From Actinoplanes sp. N902-109 (GTDB lineage: Bacteria > Actinomycetota > Actinomycetes > Mycobacteriales > Micromonosporaceae): 64,000 bases of DNA. Each line of letters starts with the position of its first letter. The first letter of the stretch is position 1. Both the position numbers and the translations under genes were made by a program. Below the pieces are notes generated by a model. It saw nothing but the letters and a program-made list of their open reading frames with translations, was not told where the DNA came from and did no database searches. The DNA lies in the NCBI RefSeq assembly GCF_000389965.1, contig NC_021191.1, positions 6,263,501 through 6,327,500 on the forward strand, read 5' to 3'. Positions 50,363 through 59,892 of the stretch are shown piece by piece.

Positions 50363-51991
50363 ATGTACAACATGAGGGTGACTGACTCGGATGACCAGGC
50401 GGCCGGCCTGCGCGAAGCTATCGACCAGGGGCGCACCGCGCTGGGGATCGAACTGGGCTCGACCCGGATCAAGGCGGTGCTGACCGGGCCCGGCCACGCG
50501 GCCGTCGCGGTCGGCAGCCATGACTGGGAGAACCAGTTCGTCGACCGCACCTGGACCTACTCGCTCGACGCGGTCTGGTCCGGGTTGCAGGCGTGCTTCG
50601 CCGCCCTGGCCGAGGACGTGCGCTCGCGGTACGGCACCGAGCTGCGCACCGTCGGGGCGCTCGGCGTCTCCGCGATGATGCACGGCTACCTCGCCTTCGA
50701 CGCCGGCGGCGAGCTGCTGACCCCGTTCCGCACGTGGCGCAACACCAACACCGGCGACGCCGCCGGGCAGCTGAGCGAGCTGTTCGGCTACAACATCCCG
50801 CACCGCTGGAGCATCGCGCACCTCCACCAGGCGGTGCTGAACGGCGAGGAACACATCGGCCGGCTGGCCCACCTCACCACCCTCGCCGGGTACGTGCACT
50901 GGCAGCTGACCGGCCGGCAGGTCCTCGGCACCGGCGACGCCAGCGGCATGTTCCCCATCGACATCGCCACCGGTGGCTACGACACCCGCATGCTGGCCCA
51001 GTTCGACGAGCTCGTCGCCGGGCGGGGGGTGCCGCGCAAGCTGGTCGAGCTGCTCCCGGCCGTACAGCCGGCGGGGGAAGCCGCCGGCGAGCTCACCGAG
51101 GCCGGGGCACGGCTGCTCGACCCCGGTGGCACGCTGCAGCCGGGCGCCACCATGTGCCCGCCCGAGGGCGACGCCGGCACCGGCATGGTCGCCACCAACT
51201 CGGTGGCCCGCCGCACCGGCAACATCAGCGCGGGCACCAGCATCTTCGCCATGGTGGTGCTGGACAAGGAACTGAGCCGGGTGCACCCCGAGATCGACCT
51301 GGTCACCACCCCGGCCGGCGACCTGGTGGCGATGGTGCACTGCAACAACGGCGCCAGCGAGCTCAACGCCTGGGCCGGCCTGTTCGCCGAGTTCGCCACC
51401 GCGCTGGGCGTCGAACGCGACAGCAACACCGTCTTCGAGACGCTGTTCCGGGCCGCGCTCACCGGCTCCCCCGACGGCGGCGGCCTGATGGCCTTCAACT
51501 ACCTGTCCGGCGAGCCGATCACCAAGCTGCACGAGGGCCGCCCGATGTTCCTGCGCGAGCCCGGCAGCACCCTGTCGCTGGCGACGTTCATGCGCACCCA
51601 GCTGTACGCCGCCCTGGCCACCCTGCGCATCGGCATGGACGTGCTGCTCAAGGACGAGGCGGTCCAGCTGGACCGGATGTACGCGCACGGCGGCCTGTTC
51701 AAGACCGCGGGCGTGGCCCAGAAACTGCTCGCCGACGCCATCAACACCCCGGTCTCGGTGGGCAACCTGGCCGCCGAGGGCGGGGCGTGGGGCATCGCCG
51801 TGCTGGCCGCCTTCGTCCGCGACCGCCGGCCCGGCCAGTCCCTCGACGACTACCTGACCACCGCGGTCTTCGCCGACGCCCACCTCGACACCGCCACCCC
51901 GGACCCGGCCGACGCCGCCGCCTTCGACTCCTTCATGACCCGCTACGTCGCGGCCCTGCCGATCCAGCAGGCCGCCGTCGACCACAGCTGA
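50363..51991 (+). CDS. FGGY-family carbohydrate kinase
   Basis: A 542-residue sugar kinase of the xylulokinase/ribulokinase family. The N-terminal half has GIELGSTRIKAVLTG (phosphate-1-type loop) and GALGVSAMMHGYLAFDAGG; the C-terminal half has GNISAGTSIFAMVVL (phosphate-2), HCNNGASELNAWAGLF and YAHGGLFKTAGVAQKLLADA (adenosine motif). Phosphorylates a pentulose or similar sugar. There are no sugar transport or isomerase genes alongside. The start is uncertain: an ATG nine bases further in and an upstream GTG are possible. Confidence 0.88.
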   Translation: MYNMRVTDSDDQAAGLREAIDQGRTALGIELGSTRIKAVLTGPGHAAVAVGSHDWENQFVDRTWTYSLDAVWSGLQACFAALAEDVRSRYGTELRTVGALGVSAMMHGYLAFDAGGELLTPFRTWRNTNTGDAAGQLSELFGYNIPHRWSIAHLHQAVLNGEEHIGRLAHLTTLAGYVHWQLTGRQVLGTGDASGMFPIDIATGGYDTRMLAQFDELVAGRGVPRKLVELLPAVQPAGEAAGELTEAGARLLDPGGTLQPGATMCPPEGDAGTGMVATNSVARRTGNISAGTSIFAMVVLDKELSRVHPEIDLVTTPAGDLVAMVHCNNGASELNAWAGLFAEFATALGVERDSNTVFETLFRAALTGSPDGGGLMAFNYLSGEPITKLHEGRPMFLREPGSTLSLATFMRTQLYAALATLRIGMDVLLKDEAVQLDRMYAHGGLFKTAGVAQKLLADAINTPVSVGNLAAEGGAWGIAVLAAFVRDRRPGQSLDDYLTTAVFADAHLDTATPDPADAAAFDSFMTRYVAALPIQQAAVDHS

Positions 51992-52087
51992 CCGCCCCGT
52001 CGGCACCGGGCAGCACGCCCGGTGCCGCGCCGCGGAAGTTCAGCGGCACAGCCAGGCGGCACGTCGCTGGGCTCCGCGAGGTCTGTC

Positions 52088-52515
52088 ATGGGCGGCCTCA
52101 TCGCCGGGCAGCCGCCGCCGCGCGGCTGGGCAAGCCTGGAACTCGTCGTGCAACCGTTCCGGCATCGGGAGGCGGCCGAGTTCTGGGGCATCTCCGGCCC
52201 GCGGCTCGCCGTGCTGGTCCAGGCGATCGTCGGCGGCACGCCGCGACCCCGCGCTCTACCACTCGGTGCCGGCGGCGATCGCCAGCGGCAACACCACCAA
52301 CGGCGGGGTCGGCCGCAAGTCCGGGCAGATCACCCACCCGCTCGACGTGCTGGAGGACTGCGCCCTCACTCGCGGGAACCGGGCCTGCTGAAGTCGGGAC
52401 GGGCCCGCTACCGGATCGTGGAGCCGTTCATCACCTGCTACGAGGCCATCGCGCGGAAACGATGGGCAGAGCTGGAGATCCATCGCGCCGAGCAGGTCTG
52501 GGCATCGATCCGGGC
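52088..52515 (+). pseudogene. Remnant of a DUF234-type ATP-binding protein
   Basis: Three segments in two alternating frames read as one protein: PFRHREAAEFWGISGPRLAV, then DPALYHSVPAAIASGNTTNG and SGQITHPLDVLEDCAL, then RARYRIVEPFITCYEAIARK and RWAELEIHRAEQVWA. This is the C-terminal half of AAA-type ATPases with a DUF234 winged-helix region. The P-loop half is gone and at least two frameshifts and an internal deletion are present. Downstream to 52589 there is nothing else. Confidence 0.65.
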
Positions 52516-52589
52516 GCCGGCACAGTCAACGCCGGCTCCCTCGCCGGGCAGGGCGACGCCCGGGTGGGTGACGCCCTGCCCGGTCACGA

Positions 52590-54251
52590 CTACTTGACGA
52601 AGCCGGTGTCGGTGTACTGACGGTCGTCGCGCAGCCCGTACGCGCCGAAGTTGGCCAGGTCGTCGCGGACCGCGGAGATCTGCGGCGTCTGGAACAGCGT
52701 GATCGAGTGTTCCTCCTGCCACAGCTGCTGGTCGATCCGGTTGAGCAGGGCCACCTGCTTGCCGTGGTCGGTCTCCGCACCGGCCTGGCCGATCAGCGCG
52801 TCGATCTGCGGTGTACCGATCCTGGCGTAGTTCTGACCACCGTTGCTCAGGAACGCCGGGTAGCTCATCGACGGGAACACCTGGTCGACATTGCGGAACG
52901 ACACCAGATCGAACGAGCCGCGGTTGACGTACTTCTCGAAGAAGTCGTTGCCCGGCACCTTGCGCAGCTCCACGGTGATGCCCACCTGGCCGAGCATGTT
53001 CTGGATGAGTTGCGGGAACGTCGCGGTGCTGCTGGAGCTGACCACGTAGGTGAGCTTGAGCGGTGCCCCGGCCTTGCTGCGGGTCCTGCCGTCGGCGGAG
53101 GCAGTCCACCCGGCCTGGTCGAGCAGTGACCTGGCGCGGGCGAGGTCGAGTCTGCCGTACTCGCCGGCGTTGTCGGCATAGCCGTCCTGACTGGGCATGA
53201 AGAAGTGGTTGCCGACCGTGTGAACCTGGAACGGCAGGCCGGACGACTGGGCCTTGGCGATGGCGTCGCGGTCGATCGCCGCGCCGATGGCCTGGCGCAC
53301 CTTGACATCGGCGAGGGGGCCCTTGCTGCCCAGGCTCAGCAGCGTCACATCCCAGCGGCCGCCGATCCGGATCTTCGTCTTCGGAGCCGGGGCGAGCCGC
53401 TGGTAGTCCTCGGCCTGCCGGCCGGGGGCCTGGTCGATCTCGTGGTTGAGGTACGCATCGGTCCACGCGGACAGGTCCAGCGAGCGGAACACGATCGAGT
53501 CGAGCACGGGCTTCGTACCCCAGTAATCGGGGTTGGGGACGAACGTGAGCGTCTGGGTCGTCTTGTCGGAGCTGCCGATCTTCCACGGGCCGCCCACCAC
53601 CGGGATCTTCTCGATCCAGCCGGTGTTGAACTCCTCGGGCGTGTCGACCGCCGAGCCGGGCAGCAGCGGGTCGAACAGCTGCTGCCAGTCGGCGTACGGT
53701 TCGGCGAACGTCACCCGGGCCTCACGGTCGTCGGCGCCCTTGCTGACATCGGCGATCACGTCGTAGCCGCTGCTACCGGCCAGCTGGTAACGCTTGTCCT
53801 TGCCGTTGCGGGTGCGCCATTGGGTGGCGAAATCCTGCCAGGTGATCGGCGTCTTGTCCGACCATACCGCCTTCGGATTGATCTTGTACGTGACGACCTG
53901 CGGGCTGGTGCTCGTCACCGCGGCCGACACGAGCACGTCGGGGTTGGGCGACGGCTTGGCACTCTCGTCGAGGTGCCACAGCCGGGGCTGGGTCATGGCC
54001 AGCAACGCCTGCGCGTCGCCCTGGGTGCCGTCGACCTGTCCCGAGTTGAACTGGGTGATCCACTGGGTGATGCCCAGATGCAGGGTGCCACCGGTCCTCA
54101 GCGCGCTGACCGGCTGCGCGTTGATGTCGGTGCTGCCGGTCCTCGGCGCCGCGACCTGGGTGGTGGTCGTGCCGGATCCGCCGCTGCAGGCGGTCAGCAG
54201 GCCCGCCGTGACGAGCACTGTCAGCGCCGTGTGCATCCGCGTGTGTCTCAT
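52590..54251 (-). CDS. Peptide/nickel-type ABC transporter substrate-binding lipoprotein
   Basis: A 553-residue SBP_bac_5 family lipoprotein. The signal peptide ends in the lipobox LTAC (VLVTAGLLTACSGG), so Cys becomes the lipidated N-terminus. Family phrases include VVTYKINPKAVWSDKTPITWQDF (read as YKINPKAVWSDKTPITWQDF), GGPWKIGSSDKTTQTLTFVP, VRQAIGAAIDRDAIAKA and GQVGITVELRKVPGNDF. It binds oligopeptides or a similar ligand for the permease/ATPase genes read divergently to its right. GGGGAGG precedes the ATG. The first residue after Cys is Ser. Confidence 0.92.
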   Translation of the reverse strand: MRHTRMHTALTVLVTAGLLTACSGGSGTTTTQVAAPRTGSTDINAQPVSALRTGGTLHLGITQWITQFNSGQVDGTQGDAQALLAMTQPRLWHLDESAKPSPNPDVLVSAAVTSTSPQVVTYKINPKAVWSDKTPITWQDFATQWRTRNGKDKRYQLAGSSGYDVIADVSKGADDREARVTFAEPYADWQQLFDPLLPGSAVDTPEEFNTGWIEKIPVVGGPWKIGSSDKTTQTLTFVPNPDYWGTKPVLDSIVFRSLDLSAWTDAYLNHEIDQAPGRQAEDYQRLAPAPKTKIRIGGRWDVTLLSLGSKGPLADVKVRQAIGAAIDRDAIAKAQSSGLPFQVHTVGNHFFMPSQDGYADNAGEYGRLDLARARSLLDQAGWTASADGRTRSKAGAPLKLTYVVSSSSTATFPQLIQNMLGQVGITVELRKVPGNDFFEKYVNRGSFDLVSFRNVDQVFPSMSYPAFLSNGGQNYARIGTPQIDALIGQAGAETDHGKQVALLNRIDQQLWQEEHSITLFQTPQISAVRDDLANFGAYGLRDDRQYTDTGFVK

Positions 54252-54293
54252 CGGTGACGCGCCTCCCCGAATTTCCGTTTCCGGGGTGACCTC

Positions 54294-54312
54294 ACCATAC
54301 AACGCCTATGGT
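54294..54312. promoter_or_regulatory. Inverted repeat between divergent peptide-transport genes
   Basis: ACCATA-N7-TATGGT has six-base arms. It sits in the 104-base gap between the binding-protein gene and the permease gene, next to the permease promoter, and could be a common operator. Confidence 0.4.
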
Positions 54313-54320
54313 ATCAATAG

Positions 54321-54349
54321 GCGACAATCCTGATGAGCTTCGATATGAT
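54321..54349 (+). promoter_or_regulatory. Leaderless promoter of the permease operon
   Basis: GCGACA (-35, four of six matches) and TATGAT (-10) are 17 bases apart. The -10 ends six bases before the permease GTG, which has no ribosome binding site. Confidence 0.6.
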
Positions 54350-54355
54350 CACGCG

Positions 54356-55342
54356 GTGCTCGGCTACCTGCTGCGCCGGCTGGGGTACTTCACGGTGCTG
54401 ATGCTGGTGGCGGCATTTCTGTCCTATGTGCTCGCTGCGACCGCACTGTCCCCACGGGCGTACTTCGAGGCGCGTCAACCACCCCCGCCGGCCGCCCAGG
54501 TCGACGCCCAGCTCGCGGTTCTCGGCCTCGACCCGCACCAGCCGCTGCTCGTGCGCTTCGGGCACTGGGCAGTTCACGCCGCCCACGGCGACCTCGGCCG
54601 CAGCATCAAGGGCGGGGCGCCGGTCAACGACGAGTTCGGCCGGCGGATCGGTGTCAGCCTGCGCCTGCTGGTCGTGGGCACGCTGCTCGGCACCGCGCTC
54701 GGCGTGCTGATCGGCATGTGGAGCGCGGTCCGGCAGTACCGGCTGTCCGACCGGACCGTGACCCTGATCTCGTTCGTGCTGCTGTCCACCCCGACGTTCC
54801 TGCTCGCGCTGTTCCTGAAGATCGGCGCCCTCGCGCTCAACGAGCACAGCGGACGGCAGCTCATCTCGTTCACCGGCGAGAAGACGCCCGGCCTGCACGG
54901 CTCGTTCGCCGCGGTAGCCGCCGACCGCGCGGTGCACCTGCTGCTGCCCACCCTGGCGATCGGGCTGACCAGCCTGGCCGCCTACAGCCGCTACCAGCGC
55001 AGCGCGATGCTCGACGTGCTCGGCGCGGACTACCTGCGCACCGCCGAGGCCAAGGGGCTGTCCCGCCGGCGGGTGCTGGTCAAGCACGGGCTGCGCACGG
55101 CGCTGATCCCGATGTCCACGTTCTTCGCGTTCGGGTTCCTCGGTGTGCTGACCGGCGCCACGTTCACCGAGAAGATCTTCGGCTGGCACGGCATGGGCGA
55201 GTGGTTCATCGACTCCATCACCAACAACGACGTCAACGCGGTCGTGGCGGTCAACCTGTTCGCCGCCGGCACGGTGCTGCTGTCGGGCTTGCTCGCCGAT
55301 GTGCTGCACGCGCTGCTCGACCCGCGGGTGCGCCGTGGCTGA
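54356..55342 (+). CDS. Peptide ABC transporter permease (DppB-like)
   Basis: A 328-residue inner-membrane permease with six helices. LGYLLRRLGYFTVLMLVAAF is the usual first helix; the EAA loop that docks the ATPase is RTAEAKGLSRRRVLVKHGLRTA, read as YLRTAEAKGLSRRRVLVKHG; DLGRSIKGGAPV is the typical periplasmic loop. The start GTG is placed by the leaderless promoter. It overlaps the next gene by eight bases and pairs with its permease domain to form the channel. Confidence 0.9.
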   Translation: MLGYLLRRLGYFTVLMLVAAFLSYVLAATALSPRAYFEARQPPPPAAQVDAQLAVLGLDPHQPLLVRFGHWAVHAAHGDLGRSIKGGAPVNDEFGRRIGVSLRLLVVGTLLGTALGVLIGMWSAVRQYRLSDRTVTLISFVLLSTPTFLLALFLKIGALALNEHSGRQLISFTGEKTPGLHGSFAAVAADRAVHLLLPTLAIGLTSLAAYSRYQRSAMLDVLGADYLRTAEAKGLSRRRVLVKHGLRTALIPMSTFFAFGFLGVLTGATFTEKIFGWHGMGEWFIDSITNNDVNAVVAVNLFAAGTVLLSGLLADVLHALLDPRVRRG

Positions 55343-58292
55343 CCTGTCCGCCGAACTGCTCGCCGAGGCAGCCGACAGTGCCGGGCGCGCCCCCACCGGC
55401 CGGTTGCGCGTCGTCGCCCGCCGGCTGGTCCGCCACCGCGGCGCCCTGGCCGGGCTGACCGTGGTCGTGCTGCTGTTCGTGCTGGCGTTCGCCGGGCCGC
55501 AGCTCACCCCGTGGTCCTACCACGACATCGACTACACCGCGCTGCGCCAGCCGCCGTCGGCGACGCACTGGTGGGGCACCAACGGCATCGGGCAGGACAC
55601 CTTCGCCCAGACCGTGCGGGGGCTGCAGAAATCGCTGCTGATCGGTCTCGCCGTCGCGGTCACGGCCACCGCTCTGGCCGCCCTCGTCGGCGCGGTCGCC
55701 GGCTACTTCGGCGGCCGGCTCGAACGCGGCCTGCTCCTGATCGTCGACGTCCTGCTCATCTTCCCGTCGTTCCTGATCATCTCGATCATCTCGCCGCGGC
55801 TGCGCAGCGGCGGCTGGGTCGCGTTCATCGGCCTGCTCGCGCTGTTCGGCTGGATGATCTCCGCGCGGGTCGTGCGCACGCTGACGGTGTCGCTCAAGGA
55901 ACGGCAGTTCGTACGGGCCGCGCAGTTCATGGGTGTCCGGCCGCTGACCGTCGTGTTCCGGCACATCCTGCCCAACACCGCGTCCTTCCTCATCATCGAC
56001 GCGACCATCGCCGCGGGCGGGGCGGTGATGGCCGAGACGTCGCTGTCCTACTTCGGCTTCGGCGTCCAGCCCCCCGACGTCTCGCTCGGCACGATGATCG
56101 CCGACGGCACCGCCGCCGCGGTCACCTACCCCTGGCTGTTCTTCTTCCCCGCCATCCTGCTGATCGTGTTCGTCATCGCGGTGAACCTGATCGGCGACGG
56201 CCTGCGCGACGCCATCGACCCGGCCTCGGGCACCACCCGCGCCGCCGCCCGCAAACCCGTCCGGCGCGCCGTCACCACCCGGCCGTCCGGCACCGATGCC
56301 GTCCTGGACGTACGCGACCTGCACATCGCCTTCCCGGCCGCGACCGGGCCGGCGCCGGTGCTGCGCGGCGTCGACCTCACCGTGCGCCGCGGCGAGGTGC
56401 TCGGCATCGTGGGCGAATCCGGCTCGGGCAAGTCGGTCACCGCGCTCGCCGCCCTCGGCCTGCTCCCGGCGGAGGCCACCGTCACCGGCTCGATCACGAT
56501 CACCGGCGAGCAGGTGATCGGCGCCGACCGCCGCGCGCTGAACCGGCTGCGCGGGCGCCGGGCCGCCATCGTGTTCCAGGACTCGCTATCGGCGTTCACG
56601 CCGGTCTACCGGATCGGGGAGCAGATCGCCGAGGCCATCCTGGCGCACCGCGACATCGGCCGCGCCGCCGCCCGGCGCCGCGCCGTCGAACTGCTCGCCC
56701 TGGTCGGCATCGCCGACCCCGAGCTGCGCGCGCAGGCCTTTCCCGACGAGTTCTCCGGTGGCATGCGCCAGCGCGCCATGATCGCCATGGCCATCGCCAA
56801 CGACCCCGACCTGATCATCGCGGACGAGCCGACCACCGCCCTGGACGTCACCGTGCAGGCGCAGATCCTGGACGTGCTGCACACCGCGCAGCGCGAGACC
56901 GGCGCCGCACTCGTGCTGATCAGCCACGATCTCGGCGTCATCGCCCGGATGGCCGACCGCGTCGCGGTCATGTACGCCGGACGGGTCGTCGAGACCGCCA
57001 CCGCCGAGGAGTTGTTCGCCCGCCCGCTGATGCCCTACACGCTCGGGCTGATCGGGGCGCTGCCCACGCTGGACACCACACCCGGGCGGCGGCTCGTGCC
57101 GATCCCGGGCGCCTTCGCCGGTGGTGACCACACCGGCTGCCCCTTCGCCGGCCGCTGCCCGATGGCCGAACCCGCCTGCCGCGCCGCGGAGCCCGCGTTG
57201 ACCGGGGCGCCGGACCACCTGGTGGCCTGCCGGCGGGCACCGGAGATCGCCGCAGGGGCGATGACACCCGCCGAGGTGTACGGCATCGCCCCCGCGGCGA
57301 CACCACCGCAACCGTCCGACGACGAGCCGATCCTGCGGGTGCGCGGACTGCGCAAGACGTTCCGGCAGCGCCGCACCGGCGACATCCACGCCGTCGACGG
57401 CGTCGACCTGACCGTCCGGCGCGGTGAGACCCTGGCGCTGGTCGGCGAGTCCGGCTGCGGCAAGTCCACCACGCTCACCGAGATCCTGCGGTTGCAACCG
57501 CCTGAGGCCGGCACGGTGGAACTGCTCGGCCACCGGGTCCACGCCGGGCTGCGCCGCGCCGACCGGGCCGCCCTGCGCCGCGACATCCAACTGGTGTTCC
57601 AGGACCCGATGGCCAGCCTGGATCCCCGGCTGACCGTGGGCGACATCATCGCCGAACCGATGCGGGCCCACGGTGCGCAGAAGAACGCGGTGGCCGTACG
57701 GGTCCCGGAAGTGCTCCGGCTCGTCGGTCTGGAACCCGGTCACGCGGGGCGGTTCCCGCACGAGTTCTCCGGCGGGCAGCGCCAGCGCATCGCGATCGCC
57801 CGCGCGCTCAGCGTCGAGCCCGCCCTGCTCGTGCTGGACGAGCCGGTGTCCGCGCTCGACGTGTCCGTGCAGGCCGGGGTGCTCAACATGGTGCAGGACC
57901 TCAAGGCACGGCTGGGCCTGGCCTACCTGTTCGTCACCCACGATCTGGCCGTGGTTGCCACGATCGCCGACCGGGTCAGCGTCATGTATCTCGGCCGCAT
58001 CGTCGAGACCGGCGATGTCGCGGCGGTGTTCGGGGCACCCCGTCATCCGTACACCCGGGCGTTGCTCTCCGCCGTGCCGGTGCCCGACCCGGTGGCCGAG
58101 CGCGAACGCGAGCGGATCCTGCTGCCCGGTGACCCGCCCAGCGCCGGGGTGCGGCACACCGGCTGCCGCTTCCGGGCGCGCTGTCCCCTGTTCGCCCGGC
58201 TGCCCGCGGCGGAGAAGGCGCTGTGCGCCGCCGAGGAACCTTCCCTCGACGGCGACCAGCGACAGCAGGCCGCCTGTCACTACGCCGGCTGA
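55335..58292 (+). CDS. Triple fusion: DppC-like permease plus two ABC ATPases (DppD/DppF)
   Basis: A 985-residue chain that is normally three proteins. Residues about 25-310 are the second permease (EAA loop RAAQFMGVRPLTVVFRHILP). About 325-640 is the first ATPase: Walker A GESGSGKS, signature FSGGMRQRA, Walker B LIIADEPTTALDVT, with the C-terminal oligopeptide-transport tail and cysteines (CPFAGRCPMAEPAC). About 670-985 is the second ATPase: GESGCGKS, FSGGQRQRI, LLVLDEPVSALDVS and again C-x8-C-type cysteines (CRFRARCPLF), which in Dpp/Opp ATPases can hold an Fe-S cluster. All key residues are intact. Confidence 0.92.
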   Translation: MADLSAELLAEAADSAGRAPTGRLRVVARRLVRHRGALAGLTVVVLLFVLAFAGPQLTPWSYHDIDYTALRQPPSATHWWGTNGIGQDTFAQTVRGLQKSLLIGLAVAVTATALAALVGAVAGYFGGRLERGLLLIVDVLLIFPSFLIISIISPRLRSGGWVAFIGLLALFGWMISARVVRTLTVSLKERQFVRAAQFMGVRPLTVVFRHILPNTASFLIIDATIAAGGAVMAETSLSYFGFGVQPPDVSLGTMIADGTAAAVTYPWLFFFPAILLIVFVIAVNLIGDGLRDAIDPASGTTRAAARKPVRRAVTTRPSGTDAVLDVRDLHIAFPAATGPAPVLRGVDLTVRRGEVLGIVGESGSGKSVTALAALGLLPAEATVTGSITITGEQVIGADRRALNRLRGRRAAIVFQDSLSAFTPVYRIGEQIAEAILAHRDIGRAAARRRAVELLALVGIADPELRAQAFPDEFSGGMRQRAMIAMAIANDPDLIIADEPTTALDVTVQAQILDVLHTAQRETGAALVLISHDLGVIARMADRVAVMYAGRVVETATAEELFARPLMPYTLGLIGALPTLDTTPGRRLVPIPGAFAGGDHTGCPFAGRCPMAEPACRAAEPALTGAPDHLVACRRAPEIAAGAMTPAEVYGIAPAATPPQPSDDEPILRVRGLRKTFRQRRTGDIHAVDGVDLTVRRGETLALVGESGCGKSTTLTEILRLQPPEAGTVELLGHRVHAGLRRADRAALRRDIQLVFQDPMASLDPRLTVGDIIAEPMRAHGAQKNAVAVRVPEVLRLVGLEPGHAGRFPHEFSGGQRQRIAIARALSVEPALLVLDEPVSALDVSVQAGVLNMVQDLKARLGLAYLFVTHDLAVVATIADRVSVMYLGRIVETGDVAAVFGAPRHPYTRALLSAVPVPDPVAERERERILLPGDPPSAGVRHTGCRFRARCPLFARLPAAEKALCAAEEPSLDGDQRQQAACHYAG

Positions 58293-59263
58293 CGGCCTGT
58301 CTTCGCGATCTCGGCGGCCGCATCGGCGGTGGTGCGGCCGTGCACGGCGGGGCGGCCGCCGTACGGGTCGTCGTCGCCCCACAGTGTCGTCGGCGCGGCC
58401 TTGCGCACGACGGGGGCGACCTCGCCGGCGAACCGTTCGAGCATGTCCAGCTGCTGCTCGTGCGGGATCATCGTGGGCAGGCTGAACGACTGCAGGTCGT
58501 GGCCGAAGCCCTCGTGGAACCACAGGACCTTCTCGGCGACCTGCTGCGGCGAGCCGACCAGCACCGGCCCGCGGGCGATGGCGTCGTCGATGCTGCCGAA
58601 CGTCATCTCGTTGCCCGGCGTGTGGTTGCCGGGCCGGTTGACGAACGCGACGATCTGTTCGTACGTCGGCCCGAACGCCGCGCGGCCTCCTGGGTGGTGT
58701 CGGCCGGATACAGGAACCCGGCGCCCGCCGCGACATAGGCGAAGCGTGGGTCATGGCCGTGCTCGGCATAGCGCTGCCGGTAGTGGTCGATGAGGACGGT
58801 GTAGTTGTCGCGCGGCTGGATCGCGTCCGCGGAGAACAGCGGGTCACCCCACCGGCCGGCGAGCTCGGCGGAGGTCAGGGTGGTGGCCGAGCCGTGCCAC
58901 ACCCGCGGTGCCCCGGCGTACGGCCGGGGCAGGCTGGTCACCCCGGTCAGCTCGCCGCGGAACCGGCCCTGCCAGCTGACGTTCTCCTCCCGCCAGAGCC
59001 GCCGCAACAGCTCGTACTTCTCGGCCAGCGCGTCCCGCTGCTCGCCGTCGCCGATGCCGAACATGGGCAGCTGGCGCAGCTCGTTGCCGTTGCCGATGAC
59101 CAGCTCCAGGCGGCCCCGGGACAGCTGGTCGACGGTGGCGTAGTCCTCGGCCACCCGCAGCGGGTCGAGGATCGACAGCACCGACACCCCGGTCCGGGCG
59201 CACCTCGCGCCCGGTCACGGGATTCCTGAGGTTGGGCAGGATGTCGAGGATCTGGAATCTCAT
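58280..59263 (-). pseudogene. Broken luciferase-like (LLM) flavin oxidoreductase
   Basis: Three parts of one LLM-family enzyme in shifting frames. The N-terminus MRFQILDILPNLRNPVTGRE is in one frame. About 60 residues are deleted, then VSVLSILDPLRVAEDYATVD to FLYPADTTQEAAR follows in another. A single missing base near 58681 returns the frame for FGPTYEQIVAFVNRPGN to the end (FHEGFGHDLQSFSLPTM). The ATG overlaps the carbonic anhydrase stop (ATGA), so it was once coupled to it. The two faults together argue for true decay rather than one sequencing error. Confidence 0.8.
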
Positions 59264-59757
59264 CGCTGATCCACCTCGCGCAGCCGGCCCGTCTCGACCT
59301 CGTAGACGAAGCCGCGGACCGAGTCCTTCACCGGGATGAACGGGTCGTCGAGGATCCGCCGCACCGACTGGCGCACGTCGTCGTCGAGGTCGGCGAACGC
59401 CTCGGCGGCCCACAACGGTTTGACGCCCACATCGGCCTGGATGCTCGCCTTGAACTCGTCGTCGGTGAAGGTGAGCATCCCGCAGCCGGTGTGGTGGATG
59501 AGCACGATCTCGGTGGTGCCGAGCAGCCGCTGGCTGATCGCCAGGCTGCGCAGGGCGTCGGCGGTGACGACCCCGCCGGCGTTGCGGATGACGTGGGCGT
59601 CACCCTCGGCAAGACCGAGCAGCCCGTACGGGTTGAGCCGCGCATCCATGCAGGCCAGCACCGCCACGTGCCGGGCGGGTGGCAGGGGCAGATCGCCCTT
59701 GTCGAAGCCGGCGGCGTAGTGCTCGGCATGGCGCAGCAGCTCGTCGGTGACACTCAT
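59260..59757 (-). CDS. Beta-class carbonic anhydrase
   Basis: A 165-residue zinc enzyme interconverting CO2 and bicarbonate. Zinc ligands and the catalytic dyad are in VLACMDARLNPYGLLG (Cys, Asp, Arg) and LIHHTGCGML (His, Cys), with HVIRNAGGVVT between them, all typical of small beta-carbonic anhydrases. The length fits the short clade. GGGGGAACC precedes the ATG. It lies upstream of the broken LLM gene in a shared transcript. The AT-rich stretch just upstream (59790-59820) should hold its promoter, but no clear hexamers are assigned. Confidence 0.93.
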   Translation of the reverse strand: MSVTDELLRHAEHYAAGFDKGDLPLPPARHVAVLACMDARLNPYGLLGLAEGDAHVIRNAGGVVTADALRSLAISQRLLGTTEIVLIHHTGCGMLTFTDDEFKASIQADVGVKPLWAAEAFADLDDDVRQSVRRILDDPFIPVKDSVRGFVYEVETGRLREVDQR

Positions 59758-59892
59758 GACCGGTTCCCCCTCGGGTATCCGAACGCTGCACCATATCCTA
59801 GTTAAGTTATGAAATTTGGGGGTAACTTCTGCGTTCCCCGTCCCGCACCGCGAGATCGACGCCGTCGACCGCCACGACCTCCCGCCGCCGAG

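Noticed and set aside
58660..58700. The one-base loss in the LLM gene as a sequencing error in an intact gene
   Set aside because: A separate deletion of about 60 codons near the N-terminus also breaks the gene, so it is non-functional either way.
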